In this document: piece by piece, positions 28,442-35,451 of the stretch
Numbering within the stretch: the stretch's first letter is position 1
Layout: each line of letters starts with the position of its first letter
Source: a virus
DNA: 46,320 bases
Virus record (IMG/VR): IMGVR_UViG_3300008113_000217
Span: 1 to 46,320 of that record
Direction: 5' to 3' (one strand)
Translations under genes and position numbers: made by a program
Notes under the pieces: model-generated
Databases searched by the model: none
Seen by the model: the letters and a program-made list of their open reading frames with translations, nothing else
Told to the model about the DNA's origin: nothing

Positions 28442-28683
28442 AATTTTTCTATTTCTTGTTTTACCAATTGCCAATAATGCATTACCATATCTTCATTTAC
28501 CAAATTGAATTTTAGTAGCACATTCCTTTCTGCTTTTTCTATTTCATCTACTGCTATTAAAGCACATTGTTTTACTCTTTGATTACTACCACCCAATGCA
28601 GTATCCAAAACAACTAAATTATATTTTTGAATCAGCTCTATTGCTTTTTCTCTCGGTGTCATAATCTCTTTTAATTTTTTCAT
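28438..28683 (-). CDS. Small phage protein with ALIAVDEI motif (81 aa)
   Basis: MKKLKEIMTPREKAIELIQK then SNQRVKQCALIAVDEIEKAE, then helices ending VKQEIEKL. The CALIAVDEI pattern is a family I have seen repeatedly in phages of unknown function. Overlaps the 83-residue membrane gene by 4 nt and the upstream 87-residue gene by ~65 nt. Confidence 0.65.
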   Translation of the reverse strand: MKKLKEIMTPREKAIELIQKYNLVVLDTALGGSNQRVKQCALIAVDEIEKAERNVLLKFNLVNEDMVMHYWQLVKQEIEKL

Positions 28684-28882
28684 TTATCGCCTCAGCGATG
28701 AATTTACCTACTTCATCCTGAAATTTAGCAGCCTCATCTTCTGTATCAAATTCATGTTGTAAAGCACCCCAACCTCTAACTTCTCCAATCATTTGACTCC
28801 CACCATCATCATCTTGTTTACTCCATAGGTACTGACCAAATGGATCATAATAAACATCTTTAAGCCATTCTTTTAATTTCAT
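28619..28882 (-). CDS. Hypothetical helical protein (87 aa)
   Basis: MKLKEWLKDVYYDPFGQYLW then SQMIGEVRGWGALQHEFDTE and a long basic C-terminal helix (NEKIKRDYDTERKSNRADSK). Soluble. Its C-terminus overlaps the next gene, so the pair is translated in coupled fashion. Confidence 0.55.
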   Translation of the reverse strand: MKLKEWLKDVYYDPFGQYLWSKQDDDGGSQMIGEVRGWGALQHEFDTEDEAAKFQDEVGKFIAEAINEKIKRDYDTERKSNRADSKI

Positions 28883-29175
28883 ATTTCAACTTCATATTTT
28901 GTATGTGGATAATAATCTAAACAATACACTTTAACCTTATCTTTTATAATCTCACCTCCAAATAAAAACTCATACTCATAATATCCCTCATAAGCATCAC
29001 CATATTTAGATTGGTAAGGTATAAATCCTAAACATTTTGCTGTTTCATCTTTACCTATACCATACCATTCATCTAATGCTAATCTTAAATCTCCAAATGT
29101 TGATGCTGTTGTTAATGGTATATTTTCATCTGAATCAACTGCTAAGTATGTTACTTTAATTCTTGTTTGTTTCAT
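28879..29175 (-). CDS. Hypothetical mixed alpha/beta protein (98 aa)
   Basis: MKQTRIKVTYLAVDSDENIP then WYGIGKDETAKCLGFIPYQS and EYEFLFGGEIIKDKVKVYCL. Beta-rich with one central Cys; soluble. Overlaps the upstream gene by 4 nt. No family recognised. Confidence 0.55.
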   Translation of the reverse strand: MKQTRIKVTYLAVDSDENIPLTTASTFGDLRLALDEWYGIGKDETAKCLGFIPYQSKYGDAYEGYYEYEFLFGGEIIKDKVKVYCLDYYPHTKYEVEI

Positions 29176-29501
29176 AATTTATTCAAATCTTCTTTTAATC
29201 GTCTTAAAAATGATTCTTCACCATCATCACCACTCACCAACCAATCTATTCGTTGAGCATAGATTTCAGCTTTTCTAAGTATGTCTAATCCCTCTTTAAA
29301 CTTATCAATTACTTCATCAGAGTATTTATGATGATACAATTCATTGGGGTGTCGTTCATAAAAATCATCTCCATACCATCGTTGATTTTCTTTAATCAAC
29401 TCATCATCTATTTTCTTACCATTCTTTTCAATAAGTCGTTCTACACTATCAGCTATTTCTCTGATACGGTATTGATTATAATCAAAATGTCCTCCACTCA
29501 T
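29172..29501 (-). CDS. Phage MSGGHFDY-family protein (109 aa)
   Basis: Opens MSGGHFDYNQYRIREIADSV and continues with a helical domain (VIDKFKEGLDILRKAEIYAQ) ending in an acidic tail. This N-terminus marks a small phage protein family I have seen in many genomes; function unknown. A promoter with the full consensus sits at 29522. Overlaps the next gene by 4 nt. Confidence 0.65.
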   Translation of the reverse strand: MSGGHFDYNQYRIREIADSVERLIEKNGKKIDDELIKENQRWYGDDFYERHPNELYHHKYSDEVIDKFKEGLDILRKAEIYAQRIDWLVSGDDGEESFLRRLKEDLNKL

Positions 29502-29521
29502 ATTATTATTTTCTTACATTG

Positions 29522-29544
29522 TAAATGTAACAAACTTATTTTGA
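29522..29544 (-). promoter_or_regulatory. Early-type promoter (TCAAAA-N9-TACATTTA)
   Basis: Drives the MSGGHFDY-family gene and the chain of small genes after it; the hexamer overlaps the last codons of the glucosaminidase gene. Confidence 0.65.
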
Positions 29545-30123
29545 TGAGCCAAATCTCATTTTTAAATTTTCTCTATTAATCATATCCTTTAATATTGAAA
29601 CATAATTAGGATTCTCAGCGTATGATTGAGATAAATAATCAAAATACAGTTCTTCAGTTGTAATGTTTGATAGATATTTACATTGATAAAATGAGTAATC
29701 TAAAACTGATTCATACCATGTATGATAATAAGCATGGTTATTTTCAGTTCCTTTAGCAGTTGTTATACGTTGATGTGCTTCACGCATACCGAACAGATTA
29801 TTATTTTCCCTAAATACTTTACTTGTAAAATTACCTGTTTCAAGTTTTGCTTGAGCTAATACTATGTGAGGGAATTTAATGTTTAATTCTTTTAGTTTTT
29901 CAATTAATTTGTCTTCTGAGAATTTATTATACTCTTGAATAACAATCAATTTTTCTTCCTCAGATAAACTGAGTAAAACATTTTTACCCAATTTATAGCC
30001 TGAGTAAAATAAAATAGAACCTAATACTGTTGTCACAATAATAGTGATGACAATAATTTTACCTACTACATTAATTGGTTTTGGTTGTAGTGTTTTGGGA
30101 TCAATTCTAAAGATGTTTTTCAT
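29536..30123 (-). CDS. Membrane-anchored glucosaminidase (GH73-like, 195 aa)
   Basis: The start is fixed at the internal Met of MKNIFRIDPKTLQPKPINVV (30123), because a strong early promoter lies between this point and the longer frame's start. One membrane helix (~24-42) anchors an exported domain with the GH73 pattern: FPHIVLAQAKLETGNFTSKV (catalytic Glu in L-E-T-G), then NNLFGMRE and a Tyr-rich C-terminus (SQSYAENPNYVSILKDMI). It should cut glycan strands between GlcNAc and MurNAc. Early expression and anchoring suggest wall modification rather than lysis timing. Confidence 0.75.
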   Translation of the reverse strand: MKNIFRIDPKTLQPKPINVVGKIIVITIIVTTVLGSILFYSGYKLGKNVLLSLSEEEKLIVIQEYNKFSEDKLIEKLKELNIKFPHIVLAQAKLETGNFTSKVFRENNNLFGMREAHQRITTAKGTENNHAYYHTWYESVLDYSFYQCKYLSNITTEELYFDYLSQSYAENPNYVSILKDMINRENLKMRFGSSK

Positions 30124-30137
30124 ATTATTTGTTTTTA

Positions 30138-30160
30138 TAAAGATAATAAAGGGGCTTTGA
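30138..30160 (-). promoter_or_regulatory. Early-type promoter (TCAAAG-N9-TATCTTTA)
   Basis: Upstream of the glucosaminidase gene; hexamer in the loop region of the hairpin at 30151-30167. Confidence 0.7.
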
Positions 30161-30167
30161 CAGCCCC
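30151..30167 (-). terminator. Hairpin shared with a promoter
   Basis: GGGGCT-GTCAA-AGCCCC followed by TTTATTATC on the minus strand, 6 nt after the stop of the RNA ligase gene. A 6-bp stem with a 5-nt loop. Confidence 0.65.
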
Positions 30168-30172
30168 TATCT

Positions 30173-31333
30173 TTAGTGTGAATCTCCAACATCATGTTTT
30201 TCACTCCAAATTAAATAATCTGGGTTAATACACTTGTACACTTTATTTCGTTCTCCTGATGTATGTTTAATAACAATACCTTCATGTGGTACTTTAGTAT
30301 CTTCAATATTATTATTGAATGTATATTTGTCTTGCATTTCTTGATTCCAATAACCTATATATAAAACAGGTACGTGTGGTAAATCAATACCACCGATAAA
30401 ATCAAAAGCCTTCCCAGCCATTGTGTAGTAAGTTTGCTCAGTAGATAAATAATTACCATTCCATATAATATCAAACCCAGCAAACTCTAATTCTTTTAAT
30501 CCGTAATCATAATTCTTTTGAATACCAGGACCATATATCTCACCATAAACCACTATCCCATTTCCAATTTCTGATGGTTTATGATTTTTAACAAACGCCC
30601 ATAATTTATTTTTAATGTCGTATTTTTCAGCTACTGTTCTCCATACGTCTGTATCATAGAAACCTTGTGAGTCACTACCTTTTTCTACATTATGAGAACC
30701 ATAAACATATTCATAGTCAATCCATTTATCAGCTAAACCAAAGAATTTCTTTAACTTATCCCAGAATGATAATTTATTTTTCTTAACAATACCATAACGA
30801 GCATTAGTACCATGTAACTTACGGGTGATTTGAACTTCATCTTCTTCAGTAAACATACCGCTAACATTTTTAGCATTAGGAAATTTATAGTATACTTGGA
30901 AGTTTGGATTCTGGTGGTATTTAATTTTACGACCTGAAGACAATTGTACTTGTACTGCTGGTGGTTCGTATTTATAGATTTTAAATAAATCCATCATATC
31001 AGCACCTTCAGCCCATTTAGCTTTAGGATGTGTTAATTTCTCAGCATATCTAAATGGAATAATTAAACATTCACTATATACTCCTCTCAATTTAACAGTA
31101 CGTACACGTTGACCTTTTCTTAAATAATTAGTCACGCCCATACTATCTGATAACTCTTGAGGTATAACAGCATCGGTAGTAGCTATGATTACTAAATCAC
31201 CTACACTGTATTCACCTTTTTTAGTAATACAATTCCATCCACCAGCAACAACTTGTTCAATGTTGTCTGCACCTGGGATTGGTTTTACTTCGTTGATTGT
31301 TGTAACATAACAAACACTATTATTATTTTCCAT
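30173..31333 (-). CDS. RNA ligase, Rnl5/DraRnl-like (386 aa)
   Basis: N-terminal ~110 residues form an OB-fold-like domain (ENNNSVCYVTTINEVKPIPG, then CITKKGEYSVGDLVIIATTD), as in Deinococcus-type RNA ligases. The catalytic domain has QITRKLHGTNARYGIV, where the lysine is motif I (K-x-H/D-G-T-N), followed by a YGEIYG motif III-like strand, EGIVIKHTSGE as motif IV and NKVYKCINPDYLIW as motif V. It should join RNA ends, likely repairing tRNAs or mRNAs cut by host defence nucleases. The broken DNA ligase gene lies directly upstream. Confidence 0.85.
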   Translation of the reverse strand: MENNNSVCYVTTINEVKPIPGADNIEQVVAGGWNCITKKGEYSVGDLVIIATTDAVIPQELSDSMGVTNYLRKGQRVRTVKLRGVYSECLIIPFRYAEKLTHPKAKWAEGADMMDLFKIYKYEPPAVQVQLSSGRKIKYHQNPNFQVYYKFPNAKNVSGMFTEEDEVQITRKLHGTNARYGIVKKNKLSFWDKLKKFFGLADKWIDYEYVYGSHNVEKGSDSQGFYDTDVWRTVAEKYDIKNKLWAFVKNHKPSEIGNGIVVYGEIYGPGIQKNYDYGLKELEFAGFDIIWNGNYLSTEQTYYTMAGKAFDFIGGIDLPHVPVLYIGYWNQEMQDKYTFNNNIEDTKVPHEGIVIKHTSGERNKVYKCINPDYLIWSEKHDVGDSH

Positions 31334-31359
31334 AACTTAAAGTTTTATTTCAAATCTAT

Positions 31360-32212
31360 TTACTCATAAGAATCTCTATCAATTTTAATTACATATGGAA
31401 ATCTTGGAACACCATCAGGTGTTAAATTAAAATACTTAACTGTTGCTTGTTTACCTATTAATGTGTCTTTTTGTTTCCACATTTCAGTACATTCTTCCCA
31501 ATTGAATTTAGGTGAGGCATTAAATCGTTTACCATCTTTATTTTCAAATACAAATGATCCTATCATACCTGTTTTATTACCACCACCTTCTTCAATATCA
31601 AGTATAGTATATTCTTCATCAATAAATGATTTATGTTTGAGTAATGATTTAGAACGTTTGTTTTCATATTCATTATCTAAACGAATCATTTGACCTTCAT
31701 AACCTTGTTCAACATACTCAAAATAATAATTTTCTATATCTTCATCATCAAAACATTGATGAGTATCAACTAATACACAACATTCAGGTAATTGTAAACT
31801 CCACAATTTATTATATCTATCTGAAAATACTCCACTATATGAAGGTAAATCATAAATGTGATACTGGATTGATTCAGCGCTTTTTTCTAAATCTTGTGCT
31901 GTTGGTTTAGTTTTCTTAACTAACGAGCATATAGCATTGAAATCATTTGCGAATTTATCTGCGTATGATGTCGTTTATATTTTCAAACGAACCTAATTCA
32001 ATACGTTTACGATGTATTGCTTGTGCTTCTTTAAGTGCTTGCTCTTCTGCTGTGCAATATGATTTGGCTTCACAACACGTCCATTCACTTGTTGTTTTAA
32101 TACCATCAGTATAACCTGATATTGTTCTATAGCAGTTATTCTCAACTTCAATAGTCCATTGAGTAACTTTACCTGTTGTTGATCGTTTGTATAGTGTGTT
32201 TAATAGTACCAT
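31360..32212 (-). pseudogene. DNA ligase gene broken by an internal deletion
   Basis: Two frames read together as one ligase. The upstream part (31955-32212) has the N-terminal domain of phage ATP-dependent DNA ligases: LYKRSTTGKVTQWTIEVEN, then EWTCCEAKS and the AEEQALKEAQAIHRKR helix. The downstream part, in another frame, resumes at YADKFANDFNAICSLVKKTK and carries IQYHIYDLPS, EGYEGQMIRL (motif IV) and LLKHKSF (motif V), then the OB domain. Missing between them are roughly 100-150 residues that would hold the nucleotidyl lysine (K-x-D-G). So a frame-changing deletion removed the active site. The C-terminal open frame has no good start codon before 31806. Confidence 0.75.
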
Positions 32213-32213
32213 A

Positions 32214-32495
32214 TTAATTACTTGCTCTATGTGGTTGATTATCGTTTACGTTTTCAGTTGTTTTTGGTGGTGGAGGTGGTGGTGTTGATTCTTTAGATTT
32301 TATAATAAAGTAAAATTTATCATTATTTTCTAATCCGTACTCTGCCACTTCATATATATCCAAATCAACTACTTTACGTTCATGTATTAAAAAACGAGCT
32401 ATAATATCAATACGCTCTGTACCTTGAAGTTCATAAGTGACTTTTGTTTTTTTATCTTTATAAAACAAACTAATAAATCTTTTACCCCAATCCAT
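32214..32495 (-). CDS. Hypothetical protein with Pro tract (93 aa)
   Basis: MDWGKRFISLFYKDKKTKVT then GTERIDIIARFLIHERKVVD, then a strongly proline-rich stretch (ESTPPPPPPKTTENVNDNQ). Soluble; the proline run suggests a spacer between a small domain and its C-terminus. Lies 1 nt upstream of the broken ligase gene. Confidence 0.55.
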   Translation of the reverse strand: MDWGKRFISLFYKDKKTKVTYELQGTERIDIIARFLIHERKVVDLDIYEVAEYGLENNDKFYFIIKSKESTPPPPPPKTTENVNDNQPHRASN

Positions 32496-32510
32496 AACCT
32501 TTATTTTTAA

Positions 32511-32717
32511 TTAATTAAGGAAATCTAATATAATTTCCTTGCCAAAAGAACCTCTTTTGATCGTCTCAAATTGCTCGATGTTAGTAAGTGGTTTGGCATC
32601 AGATAATTCAAATGACCATCTAAATTTACCTCCGTTATGTAGCCCAGCAAAATAACCATCATCGCTTATCACAATAAATTCTTTGGGTGGAATCCATTTT
32701 TTACGTTTCTTTACCAT
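32511..32717 (-). CDS. Small basic protein (68 aa)
   Basis: MVKKRKKWIPPKEFIVISDD then GGKFRWSFELSDAKPLTNIE, beta-rich with a basic start. Soluble; could bind nucleic acid through the KKRKK start. Overlaps the 233-residue gene by 7 nt. Confidence 0.55.
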   Translation of the reverse strand: MVKKRKKWIPPKEFIVISDDGYFAGLHNGGKFRWSFELSDAKPLTNIEQFETIKRGSFGKEIILDFLN

Positions 32718-33412
32718 CTGCTGCCTTTTAGTTGACCTTCTGTTATCTCAGCATTCAAATATAATATAACATTATCTGTTAGTTTTTTAAGTGCTTGTGC
32801 TCTTTCTTCTATCTCAATCCTTAGCTCAGCACCATATTTTTCTAATAAACGTTCTTTAGCCATTTCCTTTAATTCAGGTATTGGTCTTAGTTCATCGGCC
32901 CAACGTGCAATTAAATACTTATCACATATTGATTCTGTGGTACCATAGTAATCAAAACCTACAGTCTCAGCATAGTTTTTAGCTTGTTCACTTGAATCAA
33001 ACAACATATCTTTATTGTTTGTATCTTTAAGACGATTATATGATTTATTGTATGGAGTCCATTTTTGTACATAACCTACAGCAAATGGATCAGGTGATTT
33101 ATCATCATACCATATTTCAATTTTAGTGAAATGTTTTTCTTTTACTGAGTATCCTATTTGCCTAAGTACCTCAAGAGGTATAGTTGTTTTACTATACGTC
33201 TTAAAATCAGTACTTGCAGGACATAATGTTTTAAAAATAAGATTCATTGAATTGTTAATGTGAGGATATGGAATAGGTGATTCTGCTTTTCTAACAAAAT
33301 CTAATTGAGATTCCATCCCCAATTCATTAGCTAACTCTTTCCATTCATCTAATGCTTCAATTTGAAACATGATGTCATTTAATTCTTCGTTTTGGTAAAT
33401 TTGTACGGCCAT
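32711..33412 (-). CDS. Hypothetical helical protein (233 aa)
   Basis: Helical N-terminus (MFQIEALDEWKELANELGM), then a beta segment (KIEIWYDDKSPDPFAVGYVQ), and a long C-terminal helix (IELEIEERAQALKKLTDNV-like). One internal Cys pair (CPAST, CDKYL). Soluble, no signal. Promoter at 33427. I do not recognise the family; a regulator or nuclease inhibitor are both possible. Confidence 0.6.
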   Translation of the reverse strand: MAVQIYQNEELNDIMFQIEALDEWKELANELGMESQLDFVRKAESPIPYPHINNSMNLIFKTLCPASTDFKTYSKTTIPLEVLRQIGYSVKEKHFTKIEIWYDDKSPDPFAVGYVQKWTPYNKSYNRLKDTNNKDMLFDSSEQAKNYAETVGFDYYGTTESICDKYLIARWADELRPIPELKEMAKERLLEKYGAELRIEIEERAQALKKLTDNVILYLNAEITEGQLKGSRW

Positions 33413-33426
33413 AACATTTATTTTTG

Positions 33427-33449
33427 TAAATATAAGTAAAGTATTTTGC
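33427..33449 (-). promoter_or_regulatory. Early-type promoter (GCAAAA-N9-TATATTTA)
   Basis: Drives the 233-residue gene and the genes after it; the hexamer sits 4 nt after the stop of the 89-residue gene. Confidence 0.65.
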
Positions 33450-33452
33450 CTA

Positions 33453-33722
33453 CTATAATCCTTTTTTCGAAAGATGTTTTAATGTTTCTAAATCATCATT
33501 ACTAATGAATCTTCTATTATCCCATACTTTATCAAGTATATCAGCTAATTCTTTTTCTAAATTAGTTTGAGGTATTCTACTTTCCCAAATAGCAACCTCA
33601 GCATTAAGTTCTTTAGGTATAATACCTTCCTCATATAACGCCTCAGCCATTTCTTGTTTTTCATACTTAGACATATCCCACATCAAATCGTCTATGTCTA
33701 TGTCAACTGTGATACTTGCCAT
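33453..33722 (-). CDS. Acidic helical protein (89 aa)
   Basis: MASITVDIDIDDLMWDMSKY then KQEMAEALYEEGIIPKELNA and WESRIPQTNLEKELADILDK. Acidic, all helical; the IDIDDLMWDMSKYEKQEMAE pattern occurs in phage proteins I have seen. Soluble. A Shine-Dalgarno-like GGAG lies upstream. Confidence 0.6.
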   Translation of the reverse strand: MASITVDIDIDDLMWDMSKYEKQEMAEALYEEGIIPKELNAEVAIWESRIPQTNLEKELADILDKVWDNRRFISNDDLETLKHLSKKGL

Positions 33723-33723
33723 A

Positions 33724-33975
33724 CTATGCTTCTCCTTTTATTTTATTGTGATTATATAATTTATTTAATTGTTCAATTTCAGATGCTTCTTTAAGTGCTT
33801 GAACTAGTGTCATATGAGCAATCATTATGTTTCTGATGTCCTCATTCTGACGAGATTGTTCTTCACTTATTGCATTTAATTCACTATTAATTTTATTAAT
33901 GTGTATTACACAATATATCGCAAGCGAGGTAACTATCGCTAATAATGTTGAGAGAATTGTTATCGCTATAATCAT
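33724..33975 (-). CDS. Single-pass membrane protein (83 aa)
   Basis: MIIAITILSTLLAIVTSLAI then an alpha-helical tail (ELNAISEEQSRQNEDIRNIM). One N-terminal membrane helix and a soluble helical domain. It starts 13 nt after tRNA-like gene 4, repeating the pattern of a small membrane protein next to a tRNA-like gene seen at 24229. Confidence 0.6.
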   Translation of the reverse strand: MIIAITILSTLLAIVTSLAIYCVIHINKINSELNAISEEQSRQNEDIRNIMIAHMTLVQALKEASEIEQLNKLYNHNKIKGEA

Positions 33976-33988
33976 ATTTTGATGTTAG

Positions 33989-34057
33989 TAGTCAGGACAG
34001 GAATCGAACCTGTGTCTCCCATACCAATATGGGGCGTTACCACTACGCTACCTGACT
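33989..34057 (-). tRNA. tRNA-like gene 4, with 6-nt anticodon loop
   Basis: Same acceptor stem (AGTCAGG/CCTGACT); T arm ACAGG-TTCGATT-CCTGT, one loop base different. D arm GCGT-AGTGGTA-ACGC. The anticodon-arm position forms CCCAT-ATTGGT-ATGGG: a perfect 5-bp stem but a 6-nt loop, and there is no base between it and the D stem. If T33 is the second loop base, the anticodon would be TGG (proline), but the loop is one base short of normal. Length 69 nt; the core may be degenerate. CCA not encoded. Confidence 0.65.
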
Positions 34058-34189
34058 AATGATCCTGCAGGACCTGCCTTTTTCTGTTTATTGACGGATT
34101 ACAAAAGACAAACGTCATCCGTTCTCACCCACCTTGAAAATCCTTCCTGTGCACAGAACAAGAAAATGGGGCGGGGTTGTTTCTACTTA
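34058..34189. other. GC-richer non-coding leader of tRNA-like gene 4
   Basis: 132 nt without a gene, less AT-rich than the neighbours, with a CCTGCAGG palindrome near the tRNA-like gene and an ACGGAT/ATCCGT inverted pair 17 nt apart. No open frame and no copy of the early promoter. Possibly a transcribed leader or a remnant of an insertion. Confidence 0.35.
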
Positions 34190-34351
34190 TTATTTGATGA
34201 ATTGATGTATAAAGTCTGCTATAAAAATACCAACAGCAATACTTGTTAATACTAAATTTGTTCCTAAACGCTTACGTTCATCCTTGATAAATGGTTTTGG
34301 AATCCATGAGGCTATAATAAACAGCCAACCGATAATAAATACTATACTCAT
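34190..34351 (-). CDS. Small two-helix membrane protein (53 aa)
   Basis: Start set at the Met of MSIVFIIGWLFIIASWIPKP (34351), because the promoter box lies upstream of it inside the longer frame. Two membrane segments joined by a basic loop. Inner-membrane protein; role unknown. Confidence 0.6.
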   Translation of the reverse strand: MSIVFIIGWLFIIASWIPKPFIKDERKRLGTNLVLTSIAVGIFIADFIHQFIK

Positions 34352-34372
34352 AACTTTAAATTTTAATTTACT

Positions 34373-34395
34373 TAAATATAATATTTTTGTTTTGC
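34373..34395 (-). promoter_or_regulatory. Early-type promoter (GCAAAA-N9-TATATTTA)
   Basis: Drives the 53-residue membrane gene; it lies just after the stop of the 129-residue gene. Confidence 0.65.
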
Positions 34396-34403
34396 CCTCC
34401 AAA

Positions 34404-34793
34404 CTAATCCCACCAATAGTTAAAATATTTTTCCATCATTCTACAAAACAATCTCCAATCTCTTTCTTCTAACTGGCTTGACAATAATAGGTCTTCATGT
34501 GTTTGACCTCTACTCCACCAATACTCAGTATAATAATTATTTTTTCTACGCTCAAGTATTTGAATACATAATTTTAATGCTTTAAGTGCTTTACTAGCAT
34601 AATATGACTCCCAATTAACATAAGTGGTATCTGGGTTAGAGAATCGTTTATACATGTTATTTAACTTAAATAACAACATATCCTCAATATAACCATGATC
34701 CCAGTCTCTATCATTCCATATTACTGAAAACCACTTAATTAAGTTTTTAATACTTCTATAAATGTAATATATGTTGGTATTAAGTTTATTCAT
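34404..34793 (-). CDS. Hypothetical Trp/Tyr-rich protein (129 aa)
   Basis: MNKLNTNIYYIYRSIKNLIK then WNDRDWDHGYIEDMLLFKLN, rich in Trp and Tyr, with a repeated aromatic-basic pattern (TEYWWSRGQTHEDLLLSSQL). Soluble; possibly nucleotide- or nucleic-acid-binding, but no family recognised. Overlaps the secreted-protein gene by 4 nt. Confidence 0.6.
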   Translation of the reverse strand: MNKLNTNIYYIYRSIKNLIKWFSVIWNDRDWDHGYIEDMLLFKLNNMYKRFSNPDTTYVNWESYYASKALKALKLCIQILERRKNNYYTEYWWSRGQTHEDLLLSSQLEERDWRLFCRMMEKYFNYWWD

Positions 34794-35221
34794 TTATTTT
34801 CTTCTATTTCAATTACAGTAATTTTACCTGTTGTTTGTTCTAAAAATATAGTATAATATCTTATTGCAATATCAGGATCTTTACCATATTGACCAATAAC
34901 AAGTACATACCCATTATTGGTTTCAGAATGTAGTTTAAAAATTTTCTCCTCAGGTTTATAATAACGTTTAGTTAAATAGGTTCTTATTTCAGAATAAGTT
35001 ACATATTTATTTTTTACTTTATTACCATTAATATGAGTTATTAAAATATTATCTAAACATAATGTATCAAATTTAAACATACGATTCATTGCTTTAACAT
35101 ACATAGTTGGGTCAATAGCAGCATATGTTTTTATAGCTTCATACTCAGTGTCATTAGTTTGAGCACTTACATTTGTTGCTAAAACTAAAGCAACAATCAT
35201 TGTTTTTAAATAATCTTTCAT
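34790..35221 (-). CDS. Secreted protein with Sec signal (143 aa)
   Basis: Signal peptide MKDYLKTMIVALVLATNVSA with cleavage after AQ-type site, then a soluble beta-rich domain (TYVTYSEIRTYLTKRYYKPE). A host-exported product; periplasmic or secreted. Its promoter at 35232 overlaps the end of the 50-residue gene. No family recognised. Confidence 0.65.
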   Translation of the reverse strand: MKDYLKTMIVALVLATNVSAQTNDTEYEAIKTYAAIDPTMYVKAMNRMFKFDTLCLDNILITHINGNKVKNKYVTYSEIRTYLTKRYYKPEEKIFKLHSETNNGYVLVIGQYGKDPDIAIRYYTIFLEQTTGKITVIEIEENK

Positions 35222-35231
35222 AATCTTATTT

Positions 35232-35253
35232 TAAATATAATATATTATCTTGA
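35232..35253 (-). promoter_or_regulatory. Early-type promoter (TCAAGA-N8-TATATTTA)
   Basis: Drives the secreted 143-residue gene; the hexamer overlaps the stop codon of the 50-residue gene. Spacer is 8 nt rather than the usual 9. Confidence 0.55.
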
Positions 35254-35397
35254 CATAGAAAAAGACTCTTTCGAGTCTTTACTATTTTTTCTTGAATATA
35301 TCTTACCACTTGGTTTTACTTTAGAGAGCATCCGTCGCCTAATTAATTGGGCCAGGTGTCGTTCGTTGTATCCCTCTATTTTGTTCTTGTTTTTCAT
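35245..35397 (-). CDS. Basic small protein with terminator in its 3' end (50 aa)
   Basis: MKNKNKIEGYNERHLAQLIR then RRRMLSKVKPSGKIYSRKNS, ending SKDSKESFSMSR. Basic and helical. The coding sequence itself contains the 8-bp terminator hairpin (codons for SKDSKESF) and then the next promoter's hexamer at its stop codon, an unusually compressed arrangement. Confidence 0.55.
   Translation of the reverse strand: MKNKNKIEGYNERHLAQLIRRRMLSKVKPSGKIYSRKNSKDSKESFSMSR
35261..35280 (-). terminator. 8-bp hairpin inside the 3' end of a gene
   Basis: AAAGACTC-GAAA-GAGTCTTT followed by TTCTAT on the minus strand, located within the last 12 codons of the 50-residue gene. Confidence 0.65.
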
Positions 35398-35402
35398 ACA
35401 TA

Positions 35403-35425
35403 TAAATATACAAAACGAGTTGTGC
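35403..35425 (-). promoter_or_regulatory. Early-type promoter variant (GCACAA-N9-TATATTTA)
   Basis: Upstream of the 50-residue gene. Spacing fits, hexamer is a variant (GCACAA). Confidence 0.5.
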
Positions 35426-35451
35426 CGACACTATTAATTTGATAAAGTGAT

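Noticed and set aside
31360-31806. Treating the C-terminal ligase frame as an independent small ligase gene
   Set aside because: The frame continues upstream without a start codon into sequence that clearly belongs to the same ligase, and it lacks the nucleotidyl lysine.
16400-34060. CRISPR array or integrated-element interpretation of the repeated AGTCAGG ... CCTGACT pairs
   Set aside because: The pairs flank tRNA-like cores at four distant sites rather than forming a regular repeat-spacer array, and no integrase or Cas-like gene is in the window.
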